Source: Nitratireductor sp. GISD-1A_MAKvit (GTDB lineage Bacteria; Pseudomonadota; Alphaproteobacteria; Rhizobiales; Rhizobiaceae). Taken from it: a stretch of 64,000 nucleotides of DNA. Of the stretch, positions 34,655 through 42,980 are shown piece after piece; position 1 is the stretch's first letter; each line of letters opens with the position of its first letter. Under the pieces are notes generated by a model. It was given only the letters and a program-made list of their open reading frames with translations. It was not told where the DNA came from and did no database searches. Location: NCBI RefSeq assembly GCF_040819555.1, contig NZ_CP161920.1, positions 1,487,001 to 1,551,000 on the forward strand. The letters are read 5' to 3'. The position numbers and the translations under genes are program-made.

Positions 34655-35536
34655 ATGCCATCAAACGGCAAGCTCCAGCGCATCGCGATGTGGTCCATCC
34701 TCGTTGCGCTGGGCATTTTTGCGCTCAAGCTTGCCGCATGGTGGCTCACCGATTCCGTGGCGCTCTTTTCCGATGCGATGGAATCGGTGGTCAATGTCGT
34801 GGCATCGTGCGTGGCCTGGTATGCTTTGCGCATTGCCCACACGCCGGCAGACGACAACCATCCGTTCGGCCATCACAAGGCAGAATATTTCTCAGCCGTT
34901 CTGGAAGGCGTTCTGATTGTCGTTGCTGCATTGCTGATCATCCGGGAAGCGGGGATTGCTCTTTTCGAGCCGCGTCCGCTTGAAACTCCCTTCGTCGGAT
35001 TGCTTATCAACGGGCTTGCCGCCGTCGGCAACGGCATTTGGGCGTGGCTTCTGGTGTCGACCGGGCGCAGGGCGCGATCTCCGGCCATGATCGCCGATGG
35101 CAGGCATTTGTGGACCGATGTCGTCACCTCGGCAGGCGTGATTGGCGGCCTGGTGCTTGCCGTAGCAACCGGATGGAACTGGCTGGACCCGCTGATGGCG
35201 CTGATCGTTGCCGTAAACATTCTCTGGCATGGCTGGCATCTCGTGGGAGAGTCGGTGCAGGGGCTGATGGATGTTTCGGTCGAGCCTGAAGAACTGAAAA
35301 AGATCGAACGTGTGATCGCCGACAATGATGCAGGCGCTCTTGAATTTCACGATCTCAAGACCCGTGAAGCGGGCAGGGCCCGCTTTATCGAATTTCATCT
35401 GGTCGTGCCGTCGGACATGACGGTCGAGGCTGCACACCGCATCTGCGACCGTATCGAAGGGGCACTTGAGAAAAACCAGCCCGGCGCGGAAGTCACCATT
35501 CACGTGGAACCTGAACACAAGGCAAAATTCTGCTGA
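34655..35536 (+). CDS. CDF family cation efflux transporter (FieF/YiiP-like)
   Basis: 293 residues. Six membrane helices; metal-site residues in TDSVALFSDAMESVVNVVAS (helix 2) and DGRHLWTDVVTSAGVIGG (helix 5) are intact, with HPFGHHKAEYFSAV between them. The cytoplasmic C-terminal domain has LEFHDLKTREAGRARFIEFH. CDF proteins exchange Zn2+, Fe2+ or Mn2+ for protons and export the metal. The HxxxD pattern in helix 5 points to Zn or Mn rather than Fe, but this is not decisive. It follows trpE(G) by 59 bp without a strong terminator. Confidence 0.92.
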   Translation: MPSNGKLQRIAMWSILVALGIFALKLAAWWLTDSVALFSDAMESVVNVVASCVAWYALRIAHTPADDNHPFGHHKAEYFSAVLEGVLIVVAALLIIREAGIALFEPRPLETPFVGLLINGLAAVGNGIWAWLLVSTGRRARSPAMIADGRHLWTDVVTSAGVIGGLVLAVATGWNWLDPLMALIVAVNILWHGWHLVGESVQGLMDVSVEPEELKKIERVIADNDAGALEFHDLKTREAGRARFIEFHLVVPSDMTVEAAHRICDRIEGALEKNQPGAEVTIHVEPEHKAKFC

Positions 35537-35959
35537 TCAGGAGCTGCGGATGCCCTTCTCCAGAACATCGGGATAGGTTTTCACGATATCCTGAATCTCG
35601 TCACTGTAGTCATCCATCTCCTGGATCCTGCGAATTTCTATGGTTTCGTTCGGTGATCCGGGGCAGCGCTTTGCCCATTCTATGGCGTCTTCCAGTGTCG
35701 GCACATCGATGATCCAGTAGCCGCCAAGCACCTCCTTGGCCTCGATGAAAGGGCCGTCGATGACCACGGGTTCGCCGCTGGCGAAGGACACCCGTGCCCC
35801 GGCAGAGGGCGGGTGCAGGCCCTCGAGCGCCACCAGAACCCCGGCAGCGCGCAATTGCTCATTATAGGCCATCATTTTTTCGACGGCGTCAGCCGGCAGA
35901 TCAAGCTCCGGCCCGGCCGATTCAAACCCCTTCGGTATCATCAGCATCATATAGCGCAT
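35537..35959 (-). CDS. YCII-related (DGPF) protein
   Basis: 140 residues from ATG 35959, with GAGGAG upstream. It shows the family pattern: MRYMMLMIPKGFESAG at the start, MMAYNEQLRAAGVLVALEGL, and VIDGPFIEAKEVLGGYWIID, which gives the DGPF label. The fold is a ferredoxin-like dimer. Biochemistry is largely unknown; such genes occur next to SRPBCC and ECF-sigma or ArsR genes, as here. It lies 145 bp after the SRPBCC gene, in the same direction, and its stop abuts the convergent CDF gene. Confidence 0.88.
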   Translation of the reverse strand: MRYMMLMIPKGFESAGPELDLPADAVEKMMAYNEQLRAAGVLVALEGLHPPSAGARVSFASGEPVVIDGPFIEAKEVLGGYWIIDVPTLEDAIEWAKRCPGSPNETIEIRRIQEMDDYSDEIQDIVKTYPDVLEKGIRSS

Positions 35960-36103
35960 GGGATGCTCCTCATTGTTTCCATTGCCGTTCTCAGGACGAA
36001 CGAGGGAGTGAAGATCCGACAGGCGGCGCAAAACAAAAAATGCAGGAAGCTCGGTCCGTCAGCCCACGAGCTTCTCCACTTGCTCAGGCAAGGCCAGTCC
36101 GCA

Positions 36104-36598
36104 TCAGGCGGCCTTGCGTTCGGCGAGCTGCCGGTCGAGGCGGGCATATCCCTGTTCCATTCCGTCGGACATGGGCGATTTCAGTATGGTGTCGCGCGCC
36201 TGGCTGGATGTACAACGCAACACCATTTCCATCCGTGTCGTCCCGCCCTCCTCCACGAAAGTGGTGGTTATCTCGGTGCCGCCATCGGTCCAGTCTTCAT
36301 CAAACATTTCCTGATGAACGATGCGTCTGGGCGCATCGACTTCCAGATATGTTGCAGTCATTCCCATGTCGGCGCCGCTTTGTGTGTTGCGCCACACATA
36401 CCGACCCTTGCCACCGGCGCGAAGATCGATCTCGCAAATGGGCAGGGTCCAGTTTTCCGGACCTGTCATCCAGCGTTTGATCAGTTCTGGCCGCGTATGG
36501 GCCTCAAATACCATTTGCCGCGGTGCGTTGAAGCGGCGGGTTATGACAAGCTCCCTGTCACCTCGTGCGGTGATGGTCAGGGTTTGGGGCTGTGACAT
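36104..36598 (-). CDS. SRPBCC (AHSA1-like) domain protein
   Basis: 164 residues from ATG 36598, with AAAGGAA upstream. The AHSA1/START-like fold is clear from ITRRFNAPRQMVFEAHTRPE, LIKRWMTGPENWTLPICEID, GKGRYVWRNTQSG and VHQEMFDEDWTDGGTEITTT; the C-terminal helix has the usual MSDGMEQGYARLDRQLAE. The cavity binds a hydrophobic ligand of unknown nature. Almost every AHSA1 gene with an ArsR gene in front, as here, is part of a small regulated set. The ArsR gene lies 43 bp upstream, so both form one transcript. Confidence 0.9.
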   Translation of the reverse strand: MSQPQTLTITARGDRELVITRRFNAPRQMVFEAHTRPELIKRWMTGPENWTLPICEIDLRAGGKGRYVWRNTQSGADMGMTATYLEVDAPRRIVHQEMFDEDWTDGGTEITTTFVEEGGTTRMEMVLRCTSSQARDTILKSPMSDGMEQGYARLDRQLAERKAA

Positions 36599-36641
36599 TC
36601 GGGTTCCTTTCGGCATTGGATGTAAAAAGGAAGCGACCGGA

Positions 36642-36992
36642 TCAACCTGAGCCGGCCGGCGGGTCGTTTACGGATTTCAGGGTTTCAAGGAGCGCGTCGA
36701 GCTTTGCATAGCGCGTTTCCAGGAATTTGCGGTACTGGTCCAGCCAGTCGATGGCCTCGCCCAGCGCCTTCGCTTCCAGTTTGCAGGGGCGTTTCTGCGC
36801 ATCGCGACGGCGCGAGACGAGTCCCGCCTTTTCCAGAACCTTGATATGTTTGGAAATGGCAGGCTGGCTCAAGGCAAACGGTTCGGCCAATTGCGTTACG
36901 GTTGCCTCGCCAACACAAAGGCGGGCAAGTATGGCCCGCCGTGTCGGATCGGCCAGGGCCGCAAATGTCGCATCCAGCTGCTTGTTCTGCAT
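36642..36992 (-). CDS. ArsR family transcriptional repressor
   Basis: 116 residues. Winged HTH with ALADPTRRAILARLCVGEAT, TQLAEPFALSQPAISKHIKV and LEKAGLVSRRRDAQKRPCKL. The metal-binding Cys motif of classic ArsR (ELCVCDL) is absent; only isolated Cys remain, so it probably senses another signal, as in the group of ArsR proteins linked to AHSA1 genes. It is the first gene of an ArsR-SRPBCC pair, with the YCII gene next, and a 16-bp palindrome lies just before it. Confidence 0.92.
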   Translation of the reverse strand: MQNKQLDATFAALADPTRRAILARLCVGEATVTQLAEPFALSQPAISKHIKVLEKAGLVSRRRDAQKRPCKLEAKALGEAIDWLDQYRKFLETRYAKLDALLETLKSVNDPPAGSG

Positions 36993-37013
36993 GATGTTTC
37001 CCTTAATTTCCAG

Positions 37014-37029
37014 TTGGATATATATCCAA
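37014..37029. promoter_or_regulatory. ArsR operator palindrome
   Basis: TTGGATATATATCCAA, a perfect 16-bp palindrome 21 bp upstream of the arsR start codon. Its position in the promoter region and its AT-rich dyad fit ArsR autorepression. Confidence 0.75.
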
Positions 37030-37126
37030 TTGGGAATATAAAGTCAATCCACGCTGCGGCAAGGGAACATTCCCATGCGCGGTACGATCCTGTATGCCAT
37101 CGGTACAGCAGTCAGGACGCTTGTTG

Positions 37127-38218
37127 ATGGACACCACGCCGCAGACTTCTTCGAATGGACCTCTCACGCGTCTTGCTTTCCCCTTTCAATGGTTGTTTCT
37201 CGTGGGCCTTACCCTTGGGCTTGCAGGCGTCATGCTGGTTGGCGCGTTGCCTGCAGCGCTTCTGATCGGCCCGATGCTTGCGGCAGTTGCCACGGGTGCG
37301 CTCGGTTCGAGCATTCGCGTGCCCATGGCGGCCTTTGCCGCCGCTCAGACATTCGTCGGGCTGTTGATTGGCGGCTCGCTGGAGCCGGCCATCCTTGCAT
37401 CCTTCGGTGATATCTGGCCGATTCTCCTGCTTGCTGTATTGGCGACGGTCGCTGCAAGCAGCGTGTTGGGGTTTCTCGTAAGCCGCTGGAAAATCCTGCC
37501 CGGAACGACGGCGGTCTGGGGCTCGGCACCAGGAGCGGCCACGGCAATGGTGCTGATGGCCGGTGCATTCGGGGCAGATGCACGGCTGGTGGCTTTCATG
37601 CAGTATCTTCGGGTGATCTTTGTCACGGTGGCGGCAGCGGCGATCGCTCGTCTGTGGGTCGACACATCCGGTGTCGACGCGCCGGAAACGGACTGGTTTC
37701 CTGCGCTTGACCAGACAGCTTTTGCCATCACTGTGGCCACGGCGCTCGCCGGTGCCCTGTTCGGCCGTGCTGCGCGTTTGCCGGCGCCTTATTTCCTCGG
37801 GGGGCTGCTTGCCGGGGCAGCGGTACACCTGGGCGGCGGTGTGACACTGGAGCTGCCGCCTTGGCTGATGGGCACCGCCTATATGATCGTGGGCTGGACC
37901 ATCGGCCTGAAGTTTGACCGGTCGCTTTTGCGTACCGCGCTCAGGGCCTTGCCCCAGGTGGTCGTCTCGATTGTCGCGCTGATGGCGTTTTGCGGTGCAC
38001 TCGCCTGGTTTCTGCATGTGGAATGGGGCATCGACCCGCTCACCGCCTATCTGGCGACCAGCCCCGGCGGCATGGATTCGGTCGCCATCATCGCCGCTGC
38101 GGCCTCTCAGGATGTGAACCTCTCCTTCGTCATGGCAGTGCAGATGGCCCGGTTTCTTTTCGTGCTACTGGCTGGCCCGCCCATCAGTCGGATGGTGGCG
38201 CGCTGGGCTGGCGGTTAG
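37127..38218 (+). CDS. AbrB family membrane protein (AidB regulator type)
   Basis: 363 residues from ATG 37127, with AGGA upstream. About ten membrane helices in two similar halves, as in AbrB/COG3180 proteins. Conserved family stretches are LPAALLIGPMLAAVATG, GTTAVWGSAPGAATAMVLMA, PAPYFLGGLLAGAAVHLGGG and TSPGGMDSVAIIAAAASQDV; the GxxAPGAATAM and TSPGGMDS pairs mark the internal repeat. Family members are poorly characterised and have been called putative ammonia monooxygenases or aidB regulators. Transport is more likely. Transcribed away from the arsR gene, with the operator palindrome about 100 bp upstream. Confidence 0.88.
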   Translation: MDTTPQTSSNGPLTRLAFPFQWLFLVGLTLGLAGVMLVGALPAALLIGPMLAAVATGALGSSIRVPMAAFAAAQTFVGLLIGGSLEPAILASFGDIWPILLLAVLATVAASSVLGFLVSRWKILPGTTAVWGSAPGAATAMVLMAGAFGADARLVAFMQYLRVIFVTVAAAAIARLWVDTSGVDAPETDWFPALDQTAFAITVATALAGALFGRAARLPAPYFLGGLLAGAAVHLGGGVTLELPPWLMGTAYMIVGWTIGLKFDRSLLRTALRALPQVVVSIVALMAFCGALAWFLHVEWGIDPLTAYLATSPGGMDSVAIIAAAASQDVNLSFVMAVQMARFLFVLLAGPPISRMVARWAGG

Positions 38219-38235
38219 GCCCTACCCGACATGTC

Positions 38236-39567
38236 TCAGGCCGCGCCAATAGCCCGATAGGCTCCTTTCCAGAAATCCACGTATGTCTGGGGTGGTTCGG
38301 GTGATGCCATCATGCTCTGGCTGAGAAAGATGCCGACCAACCCGTTTTGCGGGTCGGTATAGGCGGTGGTGCCGAAACCGCCATTCCAGCCAAAGTTGCC
38401 CGGCGTCAGCCAGGGGCGTGTTCTGCGTAGGCCTACAGACATCCCTAGCCCCCAGCCTGCACCCCCTTCATCCATGAACATGGTCGCGTGCGGAGCCATT
38501 TTCTGAGCAGGCGTCAGCTGATCGCGCGTCATCTCGGCCACGGTCTCGGCCTTTAGATAACGCCTGCCGCCGAGCGTTCCGCCATACAGCATCATGCAGC
38601 AGAAGCTGGCGTAGTCATCCAACGTCGACACCATGCCGCCGGCGCCGGAATCCATGGGTGGCGTGCTGGTAAAGTCCACGCCCTGTTCTGACCCGAAGGC
38701 GATGAGTTCCCTTCCTCCATTGGCGAAGTCCGGGCCATATTGCTTCGGCAGCCGGTCCTGCTTCTTGACGGAAACGTGGAAACCCGTGTCCTTCATGCCA
38801 AGCGGAGCGAACAGGCGCTCCTCCATGACAGTGCCGAGCCTTTGTCCTGTTGCGCGTTCGATCAGGATGCCGGCAACATCGAACCCATTGTTGTAGAAGA
38901 AGGCTTCGCCGGGCTGTGCCGCAAGCGGCAGGGCGCCAAGCTTCTTCATGTACGCGTCTGAAGGCATTTTCGGAAGCACCCAACTGGGAGCGATGCCGGC
39001 TTCGCGCATGGCTTTCTGGATCGGATACGCCTCGGGAAACACCATGATCGCTCCAAGCCCGAAGGTCATGGTCAAAAGCTGCCGCAGTGTCACGGACCTG
39101 TTTGCCGGAACGGTTTCGTCAAGCGGGCCATCAAGACTTTTCAGAACCCTTCGATCTGCCAGCTCCGGCAGCAGGTCATCGACGGAACCATCGAGCGTCA
39201 GCACGCCGTCCTCCACCAGCATCATCGCCACTGCAGCGGTCACCGGTTTGGTCAGAGAGGCCACCCGGAAGATCGTGTCGCGCGCCATGGGAGCCCCTTC
39301 ACCATTCAGCGCAAATGTGCCTGCAGTGCCGACGTGCTCCACTGCATCGTGACGGAGCAGCCATGTTGCCCCGGCCATGCGGCCTTCGGCGACGTGCGCT
39401 TCCATCGTGTTTTTCAGCATTTCAAGTGCATTTGCGGATAGCTGGTTCATGGCGACCGCTCTATTGCCGATGAGGGAAGGAAAGGCGAGCGCCGCAACAC
39501 CGGTCAGCAGCCCTCGACGGGAAAGGGAGGGTGGGGTCACCTGGTTGTTTCCCTTAATATTCGTCAT
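38236..39567 (-). CDS. Serine hydrolase (class C beta-lactamase-like)
   Basis: 443 residues from ATG 39567, overlapping the end of the DUF899 gene by 14 bp. A Tat-like signal is possible: SRRGLLTGVAALAFPSLIG, a twin-arginine start and hydrophobic core. The catalytic S-x-x-K is in VASLTKPVTAA and the second motif Y-x-N in FFYNNGFDVAG; a GMVSTLDDYASFC segment follows. The gene resembles EstB-type esterases and PBP-like hydrolases rather than true AmpC enzymes. Its substrate is unknown. It is the second gene after DUF899, and the operon is divergent from hxlR. Confidence 0.88.
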   Translation of the reverse strand: MTNIKGNNQVTPPSLSRRGLLTGVAALAFPSLIGNRAVAMNQLSANALEMLKNTMEAHVAEGRMAGATWLLRHDAVEHVGTAGTFALNGEGAPMARDTIFRVASLTKPVTAAVAMMLVEDGVLTLDGSVDDLLPELADRRVLKSLDGPLDETVPANRSVTLRQLLTMTFGLGAIMVFPEAYPIQKAMREAGIAPSWVLPKMPSDAYMKKLGALPLAAQPGEAFFYNNGFDVAGILIERATGQRLGTVMEERLFAPLGMKDTGFHVSVKKQDRLPKQYGPDFANGGRELIAFGSEQGVDFTSTPPMDSGAGGMVSTLDDYASFCCMMLYGGTLGGRRYLKAETVAEMTRDQLTPAQKMAPHATMFMDEGGAGWGLGMSVGLRRTRPWLTPGNFGWNGGFGTTAYTDPQNGLVGIFLSQSMMASPEPPQTYVDFWKGAYRAIGAA

Positions 39568-40204
39568 GCAGGCGCCACCATTGATAGGGAGGAGTCTGCG
39601 GAGTGCCGTGGGGCGCATCCTCCCAACTTTCCTGACGCCCCAGTGGTGTCAGATCGAGGAGTGTCCAGTTGCTTCCGAGCGCCTCGACACCGCGCCCGCT
39701 GGTGAAATAGGTGTGAAACACGGTGTCGTCTTCGCGGACGAAGACGTTCAGCCCGAATCCGCCGGTAACGCCGAAATCCTCGTTGAAGGTCGTGCCCTCA
39801 ACAGAATACCAGCGCTGTGGCCAGCCCATGCGCCTGCGAAAGGTCTCGATCTCGCCAATGGGAGCATTGGAGACCAGCGCCAGCGTTGTGTCACGTGCGT
39901 TCAGATGGGCGGCGTGGCCGAGATTGTCCACGAACATGCAGCAGCCAGCGCAAGGCGAAGGATCCGCCGGCCTGAGCATGTGGTGATAAACGATCAACTG
40001 GCGGCGCCCCTCGAACAGATCGTTGAGTGCCAGCGTTTCCTCCGGGCTTTTGAAGGCATAGTTCTTTTTGACACGAACCCATGGCAGACGACGCCGCTCG
40101 GCCGCGAGGGCATCATGGGCGCGGGTGAGTGCCTTTTCTTTTTCGAGCAGCGCTGCGCGGGCTTTCTGCCAGTCTTCCCGGGATGCGGTCTCTGGGGCGG
40201 TCAT
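39554..40204 (-). CDS. DUF899 (thioredoxin-like) protein
   Basis: 216 residues from ATG 40204, preceded by GAGGAGG. It shows the DUF899 hallmarks: the N-terminal helix, RRRLPWVRVKKNYAF, the SPCAGCCMFVDNLGH region with clustered Cys, FRRRMGWPQRWYS, FNEDFG and FHTYFTSGRGVEALG. The fold is thioredoxin-like and the biochemical role is unknown. The gene is first in a two-gene operon with a serine hydrolase. It is divergent from a HxlR regulator, which fits a redox or quinone stress response. Confidence 0.9.
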   Translation of the reverse strand: MTAPETASREDWQKARAALLEKEKALTRAHDALAAERRRLPWVRVKKNYAFKSPEETLALNDLFEGRRQLIVYHHMLRPADPSPCAGCCMFVDNLGHAAHLNARDTTLALVSNAPIGEIETFRRRMGWPQRWYSVEGTTFNEDFGVTGGFGLNVFVREDDTVFHTYFTSGRGVEALGSNWTLLDLTPLGRQESWEDAPHGTPQTPPYQWWRLHDEY

Positions 40205-40380
40205 TGCGGTTTCCTCCTCGCTCGCCTGCACGTTCGAGTGCGATATCGTGCTCGCGGACAGGGATAAGACGCGGTCGGGTTCCTCCGATCCGACATGTGG
40301 CGGCAGAAAAAGTCGGGGCGATTTTACTGCCGGTCTGCCGTTCCCTGTCGACATTCAAATACCGGTTCAGTTTTGCAACT

Positions 40381-40399
40381 GGTTGTGAATGAGTCAACC
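40381..40399. promoter_or_regulatory. Possible HxlR operator
   Basis: GGTTG-TGAATGAGT-CAACC is a 5-bp inverted repeat, almost 8 bp if one extra base on the right arm is allowed (CTGG/CCAG). It lies 37 bp before the hxlR-type start and 177 bp from the divergent DUF899 start. Confidence 0.35.
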
Positions 40400-40435
40400 C
40401 AGTGGCATCCTGCAATTGGATTCTGGAGAAGTAGA

Positions 40436-40990
40436 TTGAACGAGACCCGAAAGATCGCCGCTCCGCACCGTTCGGCCTGCCCCATCAACCTCACGCTTGA
40501 GGTGCTGGGCGACAAATGGAGCCTTATCGTGGTGCGGGACATGATGTTCGGCGACCGTCGCCATTTCCGCGATCTTCTGATCAATTCCGAGGAGGGGATC
40601 GCCTCCAACATCCTCGCTGACAGGCTCCGCAGGCTTCTGGCGGAGGGGGTCATTTCGAAGGCGGACGATCCGAGCCACAAGCAGAAGTCGATCTACAGCC
40701 TGACAGAAATGGGCATCGAGCTGGTTCCGGTCTTTGCCATGATCGGCGCGTGGGGAAGCAAATGGTTGCCGGTGAGCGAGGAGCTATCGGTTCGCGCAAG
40801 ACTATTGGAGGAAGGCGGGCCGGCCCTCTGGGAGGCGTTCATGGAGGAATTGCGGGAAACGCATCTCGCATCTGTCACGAGTACGGGCACCAAGGCCGCC
40901 GGCGTGCGTGCGCGTCTGCAGGAGGCCTACGAGGCAGTTGTGGCCGGCTCATCGCGGGACGGACTTGCCAGCCGCGACGGGGTCGTTTAA
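40436..40990 (+). CDS. HxlR family winged-helix regulator
   Basis: 184 residues from TTG 40436, chosen because GGAGAAG lies just upstream and no ATG with a ribosome site exists in frame. The core matches HxlR: ACPINLTLEVLGDKWSLIVV-RDMMFG, the winged helix RHFRDLLINSEEGIASNILADRL, and RRLLAEGVISKADDPSHKQK. Cys near residue 15 is at the position of the redox sensor Cys in related QorR and YodB proteins. The C-terminal part forms the dimerisation helix. Likely controls the divergent DUF899-hydrolase operon. A redox or quinone signal is inferred, not shown. Confidence 0.85.
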   Translation: MNETRKIAAPHRSACPINLTLEVLGDKWSLIVVRDMMFGDRRHFRDLLINSEEGIASNILADRLRRLLAEGVISKADDPSHKQKSIYSLTEMGIELVPVFAMIGAWGSKWLPVSEELSVRARLLEEGGPALWEAFMEELRETHLASVTSTGTKAAGVRARLQEAYEAVVAGSSRDGLASRDGVV

Positions 40991-41003
40991 TGAAATCTGC
41001 ATG

Positions 41004-41120
41004 ATGACGCGCAAGACAGAGTCCAGTTCCGCTCGTGCCGCCTTTTCCGGCGCGACCGTGCGCGCGCTAGCTTCCAGCCTTCTTCTTCTTGGCCTTATCG
41101 GCGATCGCCGGGTCCGTTGA
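41004..41120 (+). CDS. leuL: Leucine leader peptide (leuL)
   Basis: 38 residues from ATG 41004 (39 from the ATG three bases earlier), ending at TGA 41120. The peptide carries SSLLLLGLIGDRR: four consecutive Leu codons (CTT x4) and a fifth one codon later, close to its stop. Five more leucine-poor residues follow. Such Leu-rich leaders control leuA by ribosome stalling in many proteobacteria. The downstream RNA has the matching alternative hairpins. It lies 117 bp before leuA and shares no frame with it. Confidence 0.85.
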   Translation: MTRKTESSSARAAFSGATVRALASSLLLLGLIGDRRVR

Positions 41121-41172
41121 AGGAGCGCCCGGCGATCGATGTCGCCGGTCGGCGGATGCTCTTTCTCCAAAA
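41101..41172 (+). promoter_or_regulatory. leu attenuator (antiterminator/terminator)
   Basis: Structure A: CGATCGCCGGG (41102-41112) with CCCGGCGATCG (41128-41138), 11 bp. Structure B: CCGGCGA (41129-41135) with TCGCCGG (41142-41148), 7 bp, followed by a GC-rich stretch and a short TGCTCTTTCT tract. The shared segment 41129-41135 makes them alternatives. The leucine codons of the leader lie directly before the first arm. The T-tract is weak, so structure B as terminator is the less certain half. Confidence 0.78.
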
Positions 41173-41237
41173 CTTCACTTTGCTGTTGACAGGCCCGCCG
41201 CGCGGAGCGCACGCAACCGGGGCCGGGAGAAAATGGA

Positions 41238-42980
41238 ATGGACGCGCATAACAAGATGACTGACATGGCAGAAAACCGAGTAGAGGGTAAATCGACCGCT
41301 CAGGGGCGTAAGGGAATGCCGGACGCTTCGATCAAGTATCAGCCCTATCCGCAGGTCGACATTTCCGACAGGACATGGCCCGCAAAACGTATCGAGAAGG
41401 CGCCGATCTGGTGTTCGGTCGATCTGCGCGACGGCAACCAGGCTCTGGTCGATCCCATGGGGCATGAGCGCAAGGCACGCATGTTCAGGCTGTTGCTCGA
41501 CATGGGGTTCAAGGAGATCGAAATCGGATTTCCGTCGGCATCGCAGACGGATTTCGATTTCGCGCGCTGGTGCATTGAGGAAGCCGGCGTGCCTGACGAT
41601 GTTTCGCTCCAGGTTCTGGTGCAGTGCCGTCCCGAACTGATCACGCGAACCTTTGAAGCGCTGGAAGGCGCCAACCGTCCGATCGTTCATTTCTACAACT
41701 CCACCAGCGAACTGCAGCGCCGCGTCGTGTTCGGCAGGGATGTTGCCGGGATAAGGCAAATCGCCACCGACGCCGCCAAAATGGTCATGGATATGGCCGC
41801 AAAGGCCGGCGGCGACTACCGTTTTGAATATTCTCCCGAAAGCTTCACCGGGACCGAGCTCGATGTGGCGCTCGACATCTGCAACGCAGTGATCGAAATC
41901 ATCAAGCCCACCCCGGACAACAAGCTCATCATCAATCTGCCGTCGACCGTCGAAATGTCGACGCCGAATATCTATGCCGACCAGATCGAATGGATGTGCC
42001 GCAATCTCGATCAGCGCGAAAACCTGATCATTTCCCTGCATCCGCACAATGACCGCGGGACGGGTATCGCAGCAACCGAGCTGGGGTTGATGGCAGGCGC
42101 CGACCGTGTCGAGGGAACCCTCTTCGGCAATGGAGAGCGCACCGGCAATGTCGATGTCGTCACGCTCGCGCTCAACATGTACACGCAGGGGCTGGATCCG
42201 CAGCTGGACTGCACCGATATCAACCGCATGAAGGATGTTTACGAGCACTGCAACCAGCTCGTCATTCCCGAGCGGCATCCCTATGTCGGCGAGCTGGTCT
42301 ACACCGCATTCTCCGGCTCTCATCAGGACGCCATCAACAAGGGCATGAAGGCCATAAAAACGGCCAACAAGCCTCTGTGGGAAGTTCCCTATCTGCCGAT
42401 CGATCCGCAGGATGTGGGGCGTTCCTACGAGGCTATCATCCGCATCAACTCACAGTCGGGCAAGGGTGGTATCGCCTATGTGATGCAGGCCGATTACGGC
42501 CTCAACCTGCCGCGCAACCTGCAGGTGGAGTTCCGCGAAGACATTCAGGACATTACCGACCGCGAGGGCAGGGAGTTACCGGCAAAGCAGATCTATGATC
42601 GCTTCATGGAGCTGTATGTCGACCAGCCTGATGCACGTATCAAATTCGTCGACCACCAGACGTTCCCCGACACAAACGTGAAGGGGCAGCGTGTCATCGA
42701 GGCGACGATCATGGACGGAGGCAAACAGACCCTGATCAAGGGTGTGGGAACCGGTCCGGTGGACGGATTCATCGACGCGCTCTCCAAGCATCTGGGCATC
42801 GACATGTCTGTCGTGGATTACTCCGAGCACTCCATGCACAGGGGGTCCAATGCGGCGGCCATCTGCTACATGGAAGTCGAGCATCCAGGCGGCAAGCTGT
42901 TCGGCGCTGGCGTCAACACGAATATCGTGACGGCGTCGCTGGAAGCGGTGGTCTCTGCCGCAAACCGGATCGTGGGTTGA
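41238..42980 (+). CDS. leuA: 2-isopropylmalate synthase, type 2
   Basis: 580 residues from ATG 41238, with GGGAG upstream. The catalytic (beta/alpha)8 barrel has the metal-binding motif WCSVDLRDGNQALVDPMG, ELQRRVVFGRD, SPESFTGTELDVALDICNAV and HPHNDRGTGIAATELGLMAG with its two metal His, then GNGERTGNVDV. The C-terminal LeuA regulatory domain (about 440-570) senses leucine. It joins 2-oxoisovalerate and acetyl-CoA, the first step to leucine. It is controlled by the upstream leader attenuator and translationally coupled to the next gene. Confidence 0.97.
   Translation: MDAHNKMTDMAENRVEGKSTAQGRKGMPDASIKYQPYPQVDISDRTWPAKRIEKAPIWCSVDLRDGNQALVDPMGHERKARMFRLLLDMGFKEIEIGFPSASQTDFDFARWCIEEAGVPDDVSLQVLVQCRPELITRTFEALEGANRPIVHFYNSTSELQRRVVFGRDVAGIRQIATDAAKMVMDMAAKAGGDYRFEYSPESFTGTELDVALDICNAVIEIIKPTPDNKLIINLPSTVEMSTPNIYADQIEWMCRNLDQRENLIISLHPHNDRGTGIAATELGLMAGADRVEGTLFGNGERTGNVDVVTLALNMYTQGLDPQLDCTDINRMKDVYEHCNQLVIPERHPYVGELVYTAFSGSHQDAINKGMKAIKTANKPLWEVPYLPIDPQDVGRSYEAIIRINSQSGKGGIAYVMQADYGLNLPRNLQVEFREDIQDITDREGRELPAKQIYDRFMELYVDQPDARIKFVDHQTFPDTNVKGQRVIEATIMDGGKQTLIKGVGTGPVDGFIDALSKHLGIDMSVVDYSEHSMHRGSNAAAICYMEVEHPGGKLFGAGVNTNIVTASLEAVVSAANRIVG

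Noticed and set aside
39377..40267. 296-codon open frame on the plus strand
   Set aside because: Shadow of the DUF899 and serine-hydrolase genes on the other strand.
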